A stretch of 64,000 bases of DNA from an uncultured Eubacteriales bacterium (GCA_900319345.1 ONNZ01000005.1:36479-100478); one strand, 5' to 3'. Shown: positions 16,566 to 25,393, counted from the first letter of the stretch. Made by a program: numbers and translations. The notes: generated by a model not told the origin, from the sequence alone.

Positions 16566-17915
16566 ATGAACAAACCGGTCCGCGTCATTCGAATAGTTGT
16601 GCCCGTCCTGTGCTGCATCGTCTTCGGCTGGTGGCTGTCGAAGCAGGATTCGATCCTGTCATTGGGCACGCTGTCCGCGCTGTTGAGCGCGGGCCTGTTC
16701 GCCTTGACCCTGACCGCCGCCCTGACCCGGCTGGCCGATGGTCGCTTTGACAGTGGGTTGCCTTCCTGTTCCACCCCAGACATGCCCCGCCAGCGGCTTG
16801 GGGCCTGGGGCATCCTCGTGGGATTCGGCATTGTGGTGACGCTGGTACAGTATCTCGTCATCTCTCTGCTGTCTCGCCCCCACGGGGATTTCCTGCACAG
16901 TTTTCAGCAGCTGTATTACCGCAGCGACGTGGCCCACTATATGGGCATCGCCCGGCACTGGTACGTGAACGCAGGGAACGAACGGCTGCGGTTGGTGTTC
17001 CTGCCCCTCTATCCTCTGGCGGTCCGGCTGACCACCTGGAACAAGGACTATTTCACCGGGGCCCTTATAGCCGCCCAGGTCTTCTCCCTGGCCCTGCTGC
17101 CCGCCGCATACGAGCTGTTTCGGGTGGATCTGGACCGCCGTTCGGCCATGGCCTGTGCCCGGGTGCTGTTCCTGCTCCCCGGGGCCGCCTTCCTGCGGGT
17201 GCCCATGAGCGAAGGCCTGTTCCTTTTACTGACGCTGCTGGGCGTGCTGTTCGCCCGCAAGAAGCGCTTCCTGCTGGCCGGCCTGTTCACTGCCCTGTCC
17301 GCCCTGACCCGGTCCCTGGGCGTCCTACTACTGGGGTTGCTGTTCCTGGAGATGCTGTCCTCGTTCTTGGATGAATACCGAAAGGACAAGCAGGCGGCCC
17401 TTCGGCTGGTGCCTGGATATATCGCGAGTCTCCTGCTGGGCTGCTGCGGTACGGCCCTCTATCTATTCATCAACTGGCAGGTCTCCGGCCATCCCTTGAC
17501 CTTCCTCACCTACCAGCGTGAGAACTGGAACCAACAGCTGGGGTTCTTCTTCAACACGGCGTCCTATCAAGTGGAATACGCCTTCATGTATTGGAACAGC
17601 GGAGACCTGAAGTCGGTGCTGTCCCTGAGCCTCCCCAACCTGGTCTGCAGCTTCGGTACCCTGGCGTTGCTGTATACGGATCGAAATAAAATGCAGCTCA
17701 GCTATCTATTGTGGGCCCTGGTCTACTTCGCGATCTCCATCGGCGCCACCTGGCTTTTGAGCGGGCCCCGGTATCTCGCCATGGTGTTCCCCCTGGCGTT
17801 GGCCATCCGGCGAATATGCAAAACGACTTTCTCCGAGGTACTCATGGAGATAGGTCTCCTGGTAACCCAGACAGCGTACCTGCTGATGCTTGCTCTCGAT
17901 ATGTACGTTTACTAA
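16566..17915 (+). CDS. Polytopic GT-C-like glycosyltransferase (PIG-V-like)
   Basis: A 449-residue integral membrane protein with about ten hydrophobic segments. An outer loop after the second or third helix reads YRSDVAHYMGIARHWY, followed by LVFLPLYPLAVR. This arrangement (acidic residue plus H-Y--IA---Y and FLPLYPL) is seen in PIG-V-type mannosyltransferases of the GT-C fold. A lipid-linked sugar donor is inferred; the acceptor is unknown. The start is chosen at 16566 because it coincides with the predicted transcription start; an ATG at 16560 touches the -10. It is followed by an ABC exporter with its own promoter. Confidence 0.65.
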   Translation: MNKPVRVIRIVVPVLCCIVFGWWLSKQDSILSLGTLSALLSAGLFALTLTAALTRLADGRFDSGLPSCSTPDMPRQRLGAWGILVGFGIVVTLVQYLVISLLSRPHGDFLHSFQQLYYRSDVAHYMGIARHWYVNAGNERLRLVFLPLYPLAVRLTTWNKDYFTGALIAAQVFSLALLPAAYELFRVDLDRRSAMACARVLFLLPGAAFLRVPMSEGLFLLLTLLGVLFARKKRFLLAGLFTALSALTRSLGVLLLGLLFLEMLSSFLDEYRKDKQAALRLVPGYIASLLLGCCGTALYLFINWQVSGHPLTFLTYQRENWNQQLGFFFNTASYQVEYAFMYWNSGDLKSVLSLSLPNLVCSFGTLALLYTDRNKMQLSYLLWALVYFAISIGATWLLSGPRYLAMVFPLALAIRRICKTTFSEVLMEIGLLVTQTAYLLMLALDMYVY

Positions 17916-17925
17916 ATAATATACG

Positions 17926-17954
17926 TGGACAAATCCAGCCCCTTCCGGTATACT
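17926..17954 (+). promoter_or_regulatory. Promoter of the ABC exporter, abutting its start codon
   Basis: TGGACA (17926-17931), 17 bp, then TATACT (17949-17954). Six bases later the ATG at 17961 begins, with no ribosome site. Leaderless mRNA is predicted. Confidence 0.65.
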
Positions 17955-17960
17955 GGACCT

Positions 17961-19697
17961 ATGGAAAAGTTGCGTCGATTTTTAGCCTATTACGGGCCCC
18001 ACAAGGGGCTTTTCATCCTGGACCTTGCCTGCGCGCTGGTGGTCGCCGCCGTGGACGTGGCGTTCCCCCTTGTGACTCAGTACATCCTGCGCACCCTGCT
18101 GCCCGCCATGACGGCGGACAACGGCCTGGTCCGGGTATTCGTGATCCTGATCTGCTGCCTCATCTGCGCCTACATGATGCGGGCCGTCCTGCAGTTCGTC
18201 ATCGGCTACTGGGGCCACCGGCTGGGCACCTTCATCGAAGCGGACATGCGGCGGGACATCTTCACCCACATCCAGACCCTGCCCTTCGCCTTCTATGACA
18301 GGATCCGCACGGGCAAGCTCCTCTCCCGGATCACCAACGACCTCTTCGAGGTGACGGAGCTGGCCCACCACGGCCCCGAGGACGTGCTCATCTCCACCAT
18401 GACGATCCTTGGCGCATTCATCGCTATGTTCAGCATCGAATGGCGGCTCGCCCTGTGCCTGTTGATCCTGCTGCCGGTCATCGTCTATTTCGTGATGCAC
18501 ACCCGGCTCAAGATGCGTCGCACCAGCCGCCAGGTGAAGGAGCGGATGGCGGAGATCAACGCAGACATCGAAAGCTCCATCTCCGGGGCCAGGACTGCCA
18601 AGGCCTTCGCCAACGAGAAGTACGAGATCAAAAAGTTCGAGAAGGGCAACAAAAACTTCTTGTCCGCCAAGAAGGATTTCTATAAGGTCATGGCCGTCTT
18701 CAACAGCGGCACGGAGTTCTTCCTGGCCATGTTCAACGTGGCGGTCCTCGCCTGCGGCGGATACCTGATCTATCGGCGGCAGCTGGACACGGTGACCCTC
18801 ATCACCTTCACCCTGTACATCTCCACCTTCACCTCCCCCATCAAGCGGCTGGCCGCTTTTGCGGAGCAGTACATGATCGGCATGGCCGGGTTCACCCGGT
18901 TTCTGGAGATCATGGACACCAAGCCCGCCATCGAGGACAAGCCTGACGCAATCGAATTGAAGGACGTGAAGGGCGACATCGCCTTCTCCCACGTGTCCTT
19001 CGCCTACAACGAGGGGCAGAACGTCCTGCAGGACGTGGACCTCTTCATTCCCGCCGGGAAGACCCTGGCCCTGGTGGGCCCCTCCGGCGGCGGCAAGACC
19101 ACCCTGTGCCACCTGCTCCTGCGGTTCTACGACATTCGGGAGGGCAGCATCACCATCGACGGCCACGACATCCGGGACGTGACCATGCGCTCTTTGCGGG
19201 AGAACGTAGGCATTGTGCAGCAGGACGTGTTCCTGTTCGCGGACAGCATCCTGGAGAACATTCGATACGGACGGCTGGACGCCACCGACGAAGAGGTCGT
19301 CGAGGCGGCCAAGCGGGCCCACATCCACGAGGAGATCATGACCTTCCCCGACGGGTACGAGACAAACGTGGGCGAACGGGGCATGCTCCTGTCCGGCGGT
19401 CAGAAGCAGCGGGTTTCCATCGCCCGGCTGTTTTTGAAGAATCCGCCGGTGCTGATCCTTGACGAAGCCACCTCCGCCCTGGACACCCTGACCGAAGCCG
19501 ATATCCAGCACTCCTTCGACGAATTGAGCAAAGGCCGGACCACCCTGGTCATCGCCCACCGGCTCTCCACTGTGCAGAATGCGGACGAGATCGTGGTCAT
19601 CGACGAGCACGGCATCCAGGAGCGAGGCACCCACGAGGAACTGCTGGCCAAAAACGGCCTCTATTCGGGCTTCTATCAGGCCACGCTGCGGGGCTAA
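17961..19697 (+). CDS. ABC transporter, fused permease-ATPase (MsbA/BmrA type)
   Basis: A 578-residue half-transporter that would work as a homodimer. Six TM helices occupy residues 15-300 and the nucleotide-binding domain 335-575. Walker A is GPSGGGKTT (373-381), the signature is LSGGQKQR (477-484) and Walker B is VLILDEATSALD (497-508), with the H-loop in VIAHRLS. Substrate (lipid, drug or peptide) cannot be told. The 17925 start of the open frame lies inside the promoter, so MEKLRRF at 17961 is used. Its stop overlaps the stop of the convergent UPF0489 gene by 4 nt. Confidence 0.88.
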   Translation: MEKLRRFLAYYGPHKGLFILDLACALVVAAVDVAFPLVTQYILRTLLPAMTADNGLVRVFVILICCLICAYMMRAVLQFVIGYWGHRLGTFIEADMRRDIFTHIQTLPFAFYDRIRTGKLLSRITNDLFEVTELAHHGPEDVLISTMTILGAFIAMFSIEWRLALCLLILLPVIVYFVMHTRLKMRRTSRQVKERMAEINADIESSISGARTAKAFANEKYEIKKFEKGNKNFLSAKKDFYKVMAVFNSGTEFFLAMFNVAVLACGGYLIYRRQLDTVTLITFTLYISTFTSPIKRLAAFAEQYMIGMAGFTRFLEIMDTKPAIEDKPDAIELKDVKGDIAFSHVSFAYNEGQNVLQDVDLFIPAGKTLALVGPSGGGKTTLCHLLLRFYDIREGSITIDGHDIRDVTMRSLRENVGIVQQDVFLFADSILENIRYGRLDATDEEVVEAAKRAHIHEEIMTFPDGYETNVGERGMLLSGGQKQRVSIARLFLKNPPVLILDEATSALDTLTEADIQHSFDELSKGRTTLVIAHRLSTVQNADEIVVIDEHGIQERGTHEELLAKNGLYSGFYQATLRG

Positions 19698-20401
19698 CGC
19701 ATATAGGATTCGAAGATGGATATGAGGGCATCCGCCGCCTCCGGGGCGTAGCGGGGCGAGATGGCTAAGGATATGAAATCATAGGGGGCGGCAGCACAAA
19801 AGCTGTCGTCTTCTTTGTATTCACGATACGGAATGAGAGGTTCCGGTCCGTTCACCCGTTCGAACAGGTCCGGGAAGGATTGGGGCAGGCGGATGTGATC
19901 GCCGTCCTTTGCAAGGATCTGACGAGGCACGTCCTCCCGGGAGAAGGGCCGGCGCACGTTCTCCAGGGAGCCCACGATCCGGGCGGCCAGGGCAAACAGC
20001 AGGTAGTTGGCCTCGTCCAGCTTCCTCTCCCGGTAGAACCGATCCAGCTCCAACCTGCGCTTCGGCGGCAGGGAAAGCACGTTATAGAGAACGTACCCCG
20101 GCCCGGGATAGCCGATGCCCAGGTCGCTGTGGGCGTCCACATGGGTCAAGTGAAAGGGAGCCTTGAGCTTTCCAGACTCCATCAGTTCCTTCCAGTAGCC
20201 AAGGGCCCCGTCGTGGGTCTCGAAAATGCGTCCCGGTATGGGGCGCTCTTTGGACAGCAGGCACCGCGTTTCTAAAAATGCGCGCACCGCCTCCCCCGCC
20301 CATGGTTCATGGCCGACCAGGGACGGCCGCTGCCCCTGTTCCGCCATGGGGCAGCAGTCCTCCAGAAAGAAATCTAGATCCAAATCCAACACCCGCTGCA
20401 T
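19694..20401 (-). CDS. UPF0489 family protein
   Basis: A 235-residue protein of the UPF0489 family, whose biochemical role is unknown. It opens with DLDLDFF and contains THVDAHSDLG, an acidic/histidine pattern shared with the arginase-like fold, which suggests metal binding (inference). The ribosome site GGAGGG lies 8 nt before the ATG. It is transcribed divergently from the YhhN gene and converges on the ABC exporter. Confidence 0.7.
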   Translation of the reverse strand: MQRVLDLDLDFFLEDCCPMAEQGQRPSLVGHEPWAGEAVRAFLETRCLLSKERPIPGRIFETHDGALGYWKELMESGKLKAPFHLTHVDAHSDLGIGYPGPGYVLYNVLSLPPKRRLELDRFYRERKLDEANYLLFALAARIVGSLENVRRPFSREDVPRQILAKDGDHIRLPQSFPDLFERVNGPEPLIPYREYKEDDSFCAAAPYDFISLAISPRYAPEAADALISIFESYMR

Positions 20402-20425
20402 GCTTCATTCCCTCCACGAATCTAC

Positions 20426-20464
20426 AGTATACCACTTTTCTTTCCCATTCCAACATGCTATACT
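20426..20464. promoter_or_regulatory. Back-to-back promoters, UPF0489 (-) and YhhN (+)
   Basis: On the minus strand TTGGAA (20448-20453), 16 bp, then TATACT (20426-20431). On the plus strand there is a -10 TATACT (20459-20464) with a poor -35. The two promoters overlap, so their expression may interfere. Confidence 0.5.
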
Positions 20465-20489
20465 GATGAAAATATAAGGAGTCCTCTCC

Positions 20490-21152
20490 ATGAGACCGGT
20501 TTTCATCATCCTCTATCTATCCTTGCTGGGCCTGTATCTGTTCGTAGAGACCGGGGACAGCCTTCGGCGGCGGGCGGTGAACAAGATCCTCCTGTCCTCC
20601 CTGTTCCTGTTCTTCGGGCAGTTTTGGTTCTGGACCAACGGCTATGCCCGGGGCTGGCAGTTCATGGCCCTGGTGGGCATGTTCTACGCCTGTATGGGCG
20701 ACGCCCTTCTGCTGTTCAGCTTCGGCGCCGGCGGCGCTGCCTTCGCCGTTTGCAACCTCTGCTTCATCGGCTACACCTTCTGCACCCTCTTTTTCGGCGG
20801 CGCGTTCCCCCAGGCGCTGATCTTTTTGGCGGTGGGGCTGCTGGCGTTCTTCGGCATCTTCTTAGGCGCCACGAGGAGCAAGTGGATCGATCTTGGCGAG
20901 AAGACCGGCCTGGCGTTTTTCTATATGCTGACCGTAGCCCTCCACGGCATCCTGGGCGTCGCCGCCGCCGTCCTGCTGCCCAGCGCCCATATCATCCTGT
21001 TGGGCGTGGGCCTGTGTCTCTTTATGATCGCCGACCACTTCCTGGCGATCTATAAGTTCAGAACCAAAAATAAGCGGGCGCTGCGCATCAACACCTCCTG
21101 CTACTTTCTCGGGATGATGCTGGTGGCGCTGAGCTTCTCCGTTTTGCCGTAA
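20490..21152 (+). CDS. YhhN family membrane protein (lysoplasmalogenase-like)
   Basis: A 220-residue protein with about seven or eight TM helices. The YhhN/TMEM86 family includes vertebrate lysoplasmalogenase, which cleaves lyso-plasmalogens. The segment GMFYACMGDALLL with a conserved Asp in the membrane is the family hallmark. Enzymatic activity in bacteria is inferred only; many anaerobic Clostridia do make plasmalogens. The ribosome site is AAGGAG. The lipid kinase gene follows after 27 nt, so the two probably form a small lipid-related operon. Confidence 0.75.
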   Translation: MRPVFIILYLSLLGLYLFVETGDSLRRRAVNKILLSSLFLFFGQFWFWTNGYARGWQFMALVGMFYACMGDALLLFSFGAGGAAFAVCNLCFIGYTFCTLFFGGAFPQALIFLAVGLLAFFGIFLGATRSKWIDLGEKTGLAFFYMLTVALHGILGVAAAVLLPSAHIILLGVGLCLFMIADHFLAIYKFRTKNKRALRINTSCYFLGMMLVALSFSVLP

Positions 21153-21179
21153 CGTACACTATCGAAAGAAGGCGAATGC

Positions 21180-22085
21180 ATGAAACACATCTTCCTCTAT
21201 AACCCAGCCGCCGGACAGGGCGACGCGAAGGCCTGCATCGAAGCGACCGTAGCCCAGCACCCGGACTGCGAACTCTATGTGACCCGAGAGCCCCGAGACG
21301 CCACCCGCTACACGGAGAAGCGCATCGCCTCATCCCCTGATGAAAAACTCTGCTTCGTGGCCTGCGGCGGCGACGGGACCATCAACGAGGTGGCTTCAGC
21401 CGTGGCCGGTCACGAAAACGCCTGCTTCACCGTCTACCCCTGCGGCAGCGGCAACGACTTCGTGAAGATCTACGGCGGCCGGGAGCGCTTCCTGGATATG
21501 AACGCCCTGCTGGCGGCGGAGCCGGCCCCCATCGACATCCTGAAGGTGGACGACCGCTGGTGCATCAACGTATTCAGCTTCGGCTTCGACACCGGCGTAT
21601 TGAAGACCATGAACAACGTGAAGCGCAAGCCCCTCATGGGCGGCCAGCGAGCCTACTACGTAGGCATCGTCCACGCCCTCATGAAGTCCATGAAGACCGG
21701 CTGCACCATCACTGTGGACGGGGAGCCCTTCTATAGCGGCGACATCCTCCTCTGCACCTTCGCTAACGCCCAGTACGTGGGCGGCTCCTTCAAGTGTGCG
21801 CCTCGGGCCAAGGTGGACGACGGTCTCATCGAGGTCTGCCTGGTGAAGCCCATCTCCCGTCTCTCCTTCGTGAACCTGATCGGCACCTACACCAACGGCA
21901 CCCATCTGGAGGACCCGCGGATGAAGGACATCGTCCTCTACACCCAAGGGAAGAAGCTGACGGTGGAGAGCGCCAAGGGGTTGCTGCCCGTGTCCCTGGA
22001 CGGGGAGGTCATCGAACGAAAGCGGTTCACCGTGGAGGTGGTCCCCGGCGGCGTGAACTTCGCTCTGCCGGAGGTAAAGGAATAA
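21180..22085 (+). CDS. Diacylglycerol/lipid kinase family protein (DagK/YegS-like)
   Basis: A 301-residue lipid kinase that phosphorylates diacylglycerol or a related lipid with ATP at the membrane. Conserved blocks are NPAAGQGDA (residues 8-16), GGDGTINEVA (about 63-72) and PCGSGNDFVK (about 86-95). The late DGLIEVCLV and SLDGEVIE complete the fold. The exact lipid is not determinable. It follows the YhhN gene and ends at a clear terminator. Confidence 0.88.
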   Translation: MKHIFLYNPAAGQGDAKACIEATVAQHPDCELYVTREPRDATRYTEKRIASSPDEKLCFVACGGDGTINEVASAVAGHENACFTVYPCGSGNDFVKIYGGRERFLDMNALLAAEPAPIDILKVDDRWCINVFSFGFDTGVLKTMNNVKRKPLMGGQRAYYVGIVHALMKSMKTGCTITVDGEPFYSGDILLCTFANAQYVGGSFKCAPRAKVDDGLIEVCLVKPISRLSFVNLIGTYTNGTHLEDPRMKDIVLYTQGKKLTVESAKGLLPVSLDGEVIERKRFTVEVVPGGVNFALPEVKE

Positions 22086-22097
22086 CCCAAAACAAAA

Positions 22098-22130
22098 GCA
22101 GGTCCCGCCAGAAGCAGGACCTGTTTTCTT
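22098..22130 (+). terminator. Terminator after the lipid kinase
   Basis: CAGGTCC and GGACCTG form the stem, followed by TTTTCTT. It lies between convergent genes. Confidence 0.8.
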
Positions 22131-22488
22131 ATGGATTCATGGCGGCGTGTTCCGCTACCAGCTCCCGATGGAGCCGGCTGGGCGTCCAGCAGAGGTTATG
22201 CTCTGTGGTAATTGCCTTATAGGTCACGGTAGCCTGAAGCATCTGCATCCCGTTCAGCAACCCGTGGAACTGCTCGGCGCTGAGTCCGTCCAGCACCAGC
22301 ATCTCTTCCGTAAAGGGGGCATCCAACGTAAGTGAAGCGGATGTGCCTCCCTTTCCAAGGAGCATCCCCAAGGGCCGATTGCAGTCCTCCGACTTCCCCT
22401 CGATAGCAACTATCCCATACTGCATCAGCAGAAACAGCAGCTTCATCTTCTTCTCGCCGGTGATATTGAACAGCAGCGCCTTGGCCAT
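22129..22488 (-). CDS. DUF3783 family protein
   Basis: A 119-residue protein resembling the DUF3783 family (unknown function). The visible pattern is an N-terminal FNITGEKKMKLLFLLMQYGI segment, a central RPLGMLLGKGG, then EEMLVLDGLSAEQFHGLL. It has no signal peptide or TM segment and is probably cytosolic. The ribosome site AAAGGAT is moderate. It lies downstream of tRNA-Leu but is separated from it by a strong terminator. Confidence 0.6.
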   Translation of the reverse strand: MAKALLFNITGEKKMKLLFLLMQYGIVAIEGKSEDCNRPLGMLLGKGGTSASLTLDAPFTEEMLVLDGLSAEQFHGLLNGMQMLQATVTYKAITTEHNLCWTPSRLHRELVAEHAAMNP

Positions 22489-22509
22489 GGTTTTATCCTT
22501 TCATTTGGA

Positions 22510-22548
22510 AGAAATAGAAAAGAGCATCCCTTCACGGATGCTCTTTTC
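22510..22548 (-). terminator. Terminator of tRNA-Leu
   Basis: A perfect 13-bp stem (22517-22529 with 22536-22548, AGAGCATCC/GGATGCTCT core) and a 6-nt loop, followed on the minus strand by TATTTCTTCC. Confidence 0.85.
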
Positions 22549-22551
22549 CGC

Positions 22552-22635
22552 TGGTGCGGTGGACGAGACTTGAACTCGTACGCGCGAAGCACACGCACCT
22601 CAAACGTGCCTGTCTGCCAATTCCAGCACCACCGC
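22552..22635 (-). tRNA. tRNA-Leu(GAG)
   Basis: A class II tRNA with a variable arm. The acceptor GCGGTGG pairs with CCACCGC, the D-loop reads AATTGGCAGAC, and the T-arm reads GAGTTCAAGTCTC. The anticodon stem CACGT/GCGTG encloses the loop TTGAGGT, so the anticodon is GAG. CCA is encoded (complement of 22552-22554). Confidence 0.9.
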
Positions 22636-22645
22636 GCATTTATGG

Positions 22646-22674
22646 ATTATAATGGAGGCGTGGCCATTTGTCAA
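22646..22674 (-). promoter_or_regulatory. Promoter of tRNA-Leu
   Basis: TTGACA (22669-22674), 17 bp, TATAAT (22646-22651): a full consensus housekeeping promoter ending 10 nt before the tRNA. Confidence 0.9.
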
Positions 22675-22702
22675 TCCTTCGTGTAAAAATCTTTTTATCG
22701 CG

Positions 22703-22709
22703 CATACTA
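22703..22709 (+). promoter_or_regulatory. Possible -10 of the VanW gene
   Basis: CATACTA at 22703-22709, 6-7 nt before the ATG at 22716. The -35 region is unlike the housekeeping consensus. CATACTA resembles forespore sigma-G -10 boxes, but no matching -35 was found, so the sigma factor is unresolved. Confidence 0.35.
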
Positions 22710-22715
22710 CCCTCC

Positions 22716-23933
22716 ATGAGACATGTATTGCTTTTGATGCTGTTGTTCTGCCTGCTGTGGGGCTGTACCGACAAGCGGGCGGAAGGGGCCAAGAAACCGA
22801 CGAAAACCAGCATTCTAGGGCAGTCCCGGACCGCCTCGCCCTCTCCCACGCTCCTGGATCCGGCGCAAAAAACGCTGGACCTGTGCGTAGGCAACGACGT
22901 GGTCAGCTACCGGCTGTCCGATATGGGCGTGATGGTGGGCAGCGCCGGCGGGCTGGTCATCGACGAGAAGGTGTTCGAGGCCTTCTATCAGCGGCTGAAC
23001 GATCTCTATGGGTCCCCGGCCCAGGACGCCAAGATCCTCTATTCGGAGGATCCGTCGTCGCCGTTGACCTTTATCCCGGAAGCAGAGGGCCAGCGGATCG
23101 ACGAAGATTCTCTGTTGCGTGCCCTTACGGACGAATCCACCGCCGGCTCGTTCACGGTGGACCTGCTGCCGGTCAAGGCTGACCTGACCGAAGTGGAGCT
23201 CAAGGCGAGATATGCGCTGCTCTCCACCTTCACCACCTCCTTCAAGGGCTCCACCCTGGGGCGAAAGAACCGGGTGAACAACATGGCTCTGGCCGTGTCC
23301 CGGATCAACGGCGTTGTGCTGGAACCCGGCGAAGAGTTCAGCATGAATAAGACCATTTTGGATCGTACCAAGGAAAACGGCTACTATCTGGCACCGGCCA
23401 TCCGCAACGGCGCCTATGAGAAGGAGTACGGCGGCGGGGTCTGCCAGGTGTCCTCCACCCTGTTCAACGCCGTCATGATGGCGGACCTGACCATCACCGA
23501 GCGCCACCACCACAGCTGGCCCATGCACTACGTGCCCATCGGCCGGGACGCCACCATCGCCACCGGGTACAAAGATTTCAAGTTCGTCAACTCCACGGAG
23601 GGCGAGCTGGTGATCTTCGCCCATCTCGACAAGAAAGCCAAGACCATAACCGTCCGCCTCTACGGCATCCATAGCACGGACTTCGACCATATCCAGATCA
23701 CCTCCAAGCGCACCGGCTCCTTGCCCGCCAAGGGCACCAAGGTGAAGCTGGACGAAAGCCTGTCCCATGGGTCACGGGTGGAGGAACGTAAGGAGCGCCG
23801 GGGCCGGACCTCCGTGACCTACAAGGAATACTACGACGCCGAGGGCAAGCTCATCAAAAAGGAGACCGCCTACGAGGACAGCTACCCCTCCATCGAGGGG
23901 CTGGTGTACGTGTCCGCGGACCTGTACCGATAA
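22716..23933 (+). CDS. VanW family lipoprotein
   Basis: A 405-residue predicted lipoprotein. The signal peptide ends in the lipobox LLWGC (Cys about residue 21). A peptidoglycan-binding-like region (about 45-175) is followed by the VanW domain (about 190-315) with LEPGEEFSMNKTILDRT, GGGVCQVSSTLFNA and the HHHSWP segment. A short G5-like tail follows. VanW domains are common on Clostridial surfaces; their function is unknown, though wall association is likely. The start at 22716 was chosen for the signal peptide. It has no ribosome site (the bases before it are CCCTCC), consistent with a leaderless mRNA. Confidence 0.82.
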   Translation: MRHVLLLMLLFCLLWGCTDKRAEGAKKPTKTSILGQSRTASPSPTLLDPAQKTLDLCVGNDVVSYRLSDMGVMVGSAGGLVIDEKVFEAFYQRLNDLYGSPAQDAKILYSEDPSSPLTFIPEAEGQRIDEDSLLRALTDESTAGSFTVDLLPVKADLTEVELKARYALLSTFTTSFKGSTLGRKNRVNNMALAVSRINGVVLEPGEEFSMNKTILDRTKENGYYLAPAIRNGAYEKEYGGGVCQVSSTLFNAVMMADLTITERHHHSWPMHYVPIGRDATIATGYKDFKFVNSTEGELVIFAHLDKKAKTITVRLYGIHSTDFDHIQITSKRTGSLPAKGTKVKLDESLSHGSRVEERKERRGRTSVTYKEYYDAEGKLIKKETAYEDSYPSIEGLVYVSADLYR

Positions 23934-23940
23934 GGATCAT

Positions 23941-23969
23941 TTGACGGCGGGCGGTTCGGGGAGTATACT
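23941..23969 (+). promoter_or_regulatory. Promoter of yqeB
   Basis: TTGACG (23941-23946), 17 bp, TATACT (23964-23969), about 26 nt before the ATG. It has an ordinary leader with CAGGAG. Confidence 0.75.
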
Positions 23970-23995
23970 GACAGAAAAAACAGGAGTGTACTGCC

Positions 23996-24781
23996 ATGAT
24001 CCTGATCCGCGGCGCGGGCGATATCGCCAGCGGCATCGCCGTCCGCCTCTTTCGATGCGGGTTTACCCTGGTTATGACCGACCTTGCAAAGCCCACTTCC
24101 ATCCGTCGAACGGTGTGCTTTTCTGAAGCGATCCTCCATGGTGCCTGCACCGTGGAGGACATCACGGCGGAGCAGGCCATAACGAAGGCCGACGCTGACG
24201 ATATCTGGGCCCGAGGCCATATCCCCGTGTTCGCTGACGACGAGGGCACGGCCCTGTCCCTGCTGCGACCTGATGCCGTGGTGGACGCCCGCCTGGCCAA
24301 GGTGAACCTGGATTCCTCCATCACCGACGCCCCTATCGTGGTAGCCGTGGGCCCCGGGTTCACTGCCGGTCGTGACTGCCACGCGGTGGTGGAGACCCAA
24401 CGGGGCCACTACCTGGGCCGGACCATCTACGCGGGCGCCGCCGCTCCCAATACGGGCGTTCCCGGCAACATCGGCGGCTACACCGTGGAGCGGATCATCC
24501 GCGCCCCCCAGGCCGGCGTCTTCCATCCTCTCCGCGCCATCGGCGACCAGGTCCAAGCTGACGAGATCGTGGCATATGTGGACGAAACGCCCGTCACCTG
24601 CCGTATCAGCGGCATCCTGCGCGGCATCCTGCCCGAGGGTATTCGGGTCCATGAGGGCATGAAAAGCGGCGACGTGGACCCCCGCTGTCAGCCGGACCAC
24701 TGCCGCTGCGCCTCCGACAAGGCTCTCTCCGTGGGCGGCGGCGTCCTGGAAGCCCTTCTCCATTTCGGATATCGGGAATAA
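23996..24781 (+). CDS. yqeB: YqeB-type selenium-dependent molybdenum hydroxylase accessory protein (EF2563 family)
   Basis: A 261-residue protein starting LIRGAGDIASGIAVRLF, the Rossmann-like start of the EF2563/YqeB family. Other family blocks are VDARLAKVNLD, VGPGFTAGRDCHAVVET and NIGGYTVERIIRAP. The family co-occurs with selenium-dependent xanthine dehydrogenase/purine hydroxylase maturation genes, where it is thought to help make the labile Se-Mo cofactor. None of those partners lies in this window. The gene is monocistronic, with a promoter and a strong terminator. Confidence 0.82.
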   Translation: MILIRGAGDIASGIAVRLFRCGFTLVMTDLAKPTSIRRTVCFSEAILHGACTVEDITAEQAITKADADDIWARGHIPVFADDEGTALSLLRPDAVVDARLAKVNLDSSITDAPIVVAVGPGFTAGRDCHAVVETQRGHYLGRTIYAGAAAPNTGVPGNIGGYTVERIIRAPQAGVFHPLRAIGDQVQADEIVAYVDETPVTCRISGILRGILPEGIRVHEGMKSGDVDPRCQPDHCRCASDKALSVGGGVLEALLHFGYRE

Positions 24782-24794
24782 GCGACACGCATAA

Positions 24795-24822
24795 GGGCCG
24801 CATGACGCGGCCCTCTTTTTTT
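24795..24822 (+). terminator. Terminator after yqeB
   Basis: GGGCCGC/GCGGCCC stem with a 5-nt loop, then TCTTTTTTT. Confidence 0.9.
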
Positions 24823-24826
24823 CCGT

Positions 24827-25393
24827 TCAGAACGGCAACAGTCCCAGATGCTCCAGCAGTATCTTGATGCCCAGCAGGATCAGGATCACGCCCCCGGCCA
24901 ACTCCGCCTTGCTCTTGTACTTGGTGCCGAAGATGCTGCCGATCTTCACGCCCAGGGCGGAGAGCAGGAAGGTGATGACGCCGATGAAGGTGACGGCGGG
25001 CAGGATGCGGACTTCGAGAAAGGCGAAGGTCACGCCCACGGCCAGGGCGTCGATGCTGGTGGCGATGGCCATGATCAGCATGGTCTTGAAGCCCAGGGAG
25101 GGGTTAACGTGCTCCGGGTCCTTATCCAGGGATTCCCGGACCATGTTGGCCCCGATGAGGACCAGCAGGATCATGGCGATCCAGTGATCCACGGCGGCGA
25201 TGTATTCGGCGAAGCTGCTGCCCAAGAAATACCCGACGAGGGGCATCAAGGCCTGGAAGCCCCCGAACCAGAGGCCCACGATCAGCACGTGCTTCCACTG
25301 TATCCTGCCGATAGCCAGGCCCTTGCAGACCGCCACGGCGAAGGCGTCCATGGAAAGGCCCACCGACAAGATGAACAATTCGAATATGGTCAT
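24827..25393 (-). CDS. mntP: Manganese efflux pump MntP
   Basis: A 188-residue, six-TM MntP (YebN) exporter that removes Mn(II) from the cytoplasm. The two inverted family repeats carry [13 protein letters not shown] near the N-terminus and [13 protein letters not shown] in the second half, with the membrane aspartates needed for transport. The ribosome site is AGGAGAAT. The leader is only about 30 nt, so the yybP-ykoY manganese riboswitch that often precedes mntP is absent. Control may come from the dyad shared with the DUF4097 gene. Confidence 0.93.
   Translation of the reverse strand: MTIFELFILSVGLSMDAFAVAVCKGLAIGRIQWKHVLIVGLWFGGFQALMPLVGYFLGSSFAEYIAAVDHWIAMILLVLIGANMVRESLDKDPEHVNPSLGFKTMLIMAIATSIDALAVGVTFAFLEVRILPAVTFIGVITFLLSALGVKIGSIFGTKYKSKAELAGGVILILLGIKILLEHLGLLPF

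Noticed and set aside
17982-19634. 550-codon minus-strand frame opposite the ABC exporter
   Set aside because: Shadow of a GC-rich gene; the plus strand has complete Walker and signature motifs.
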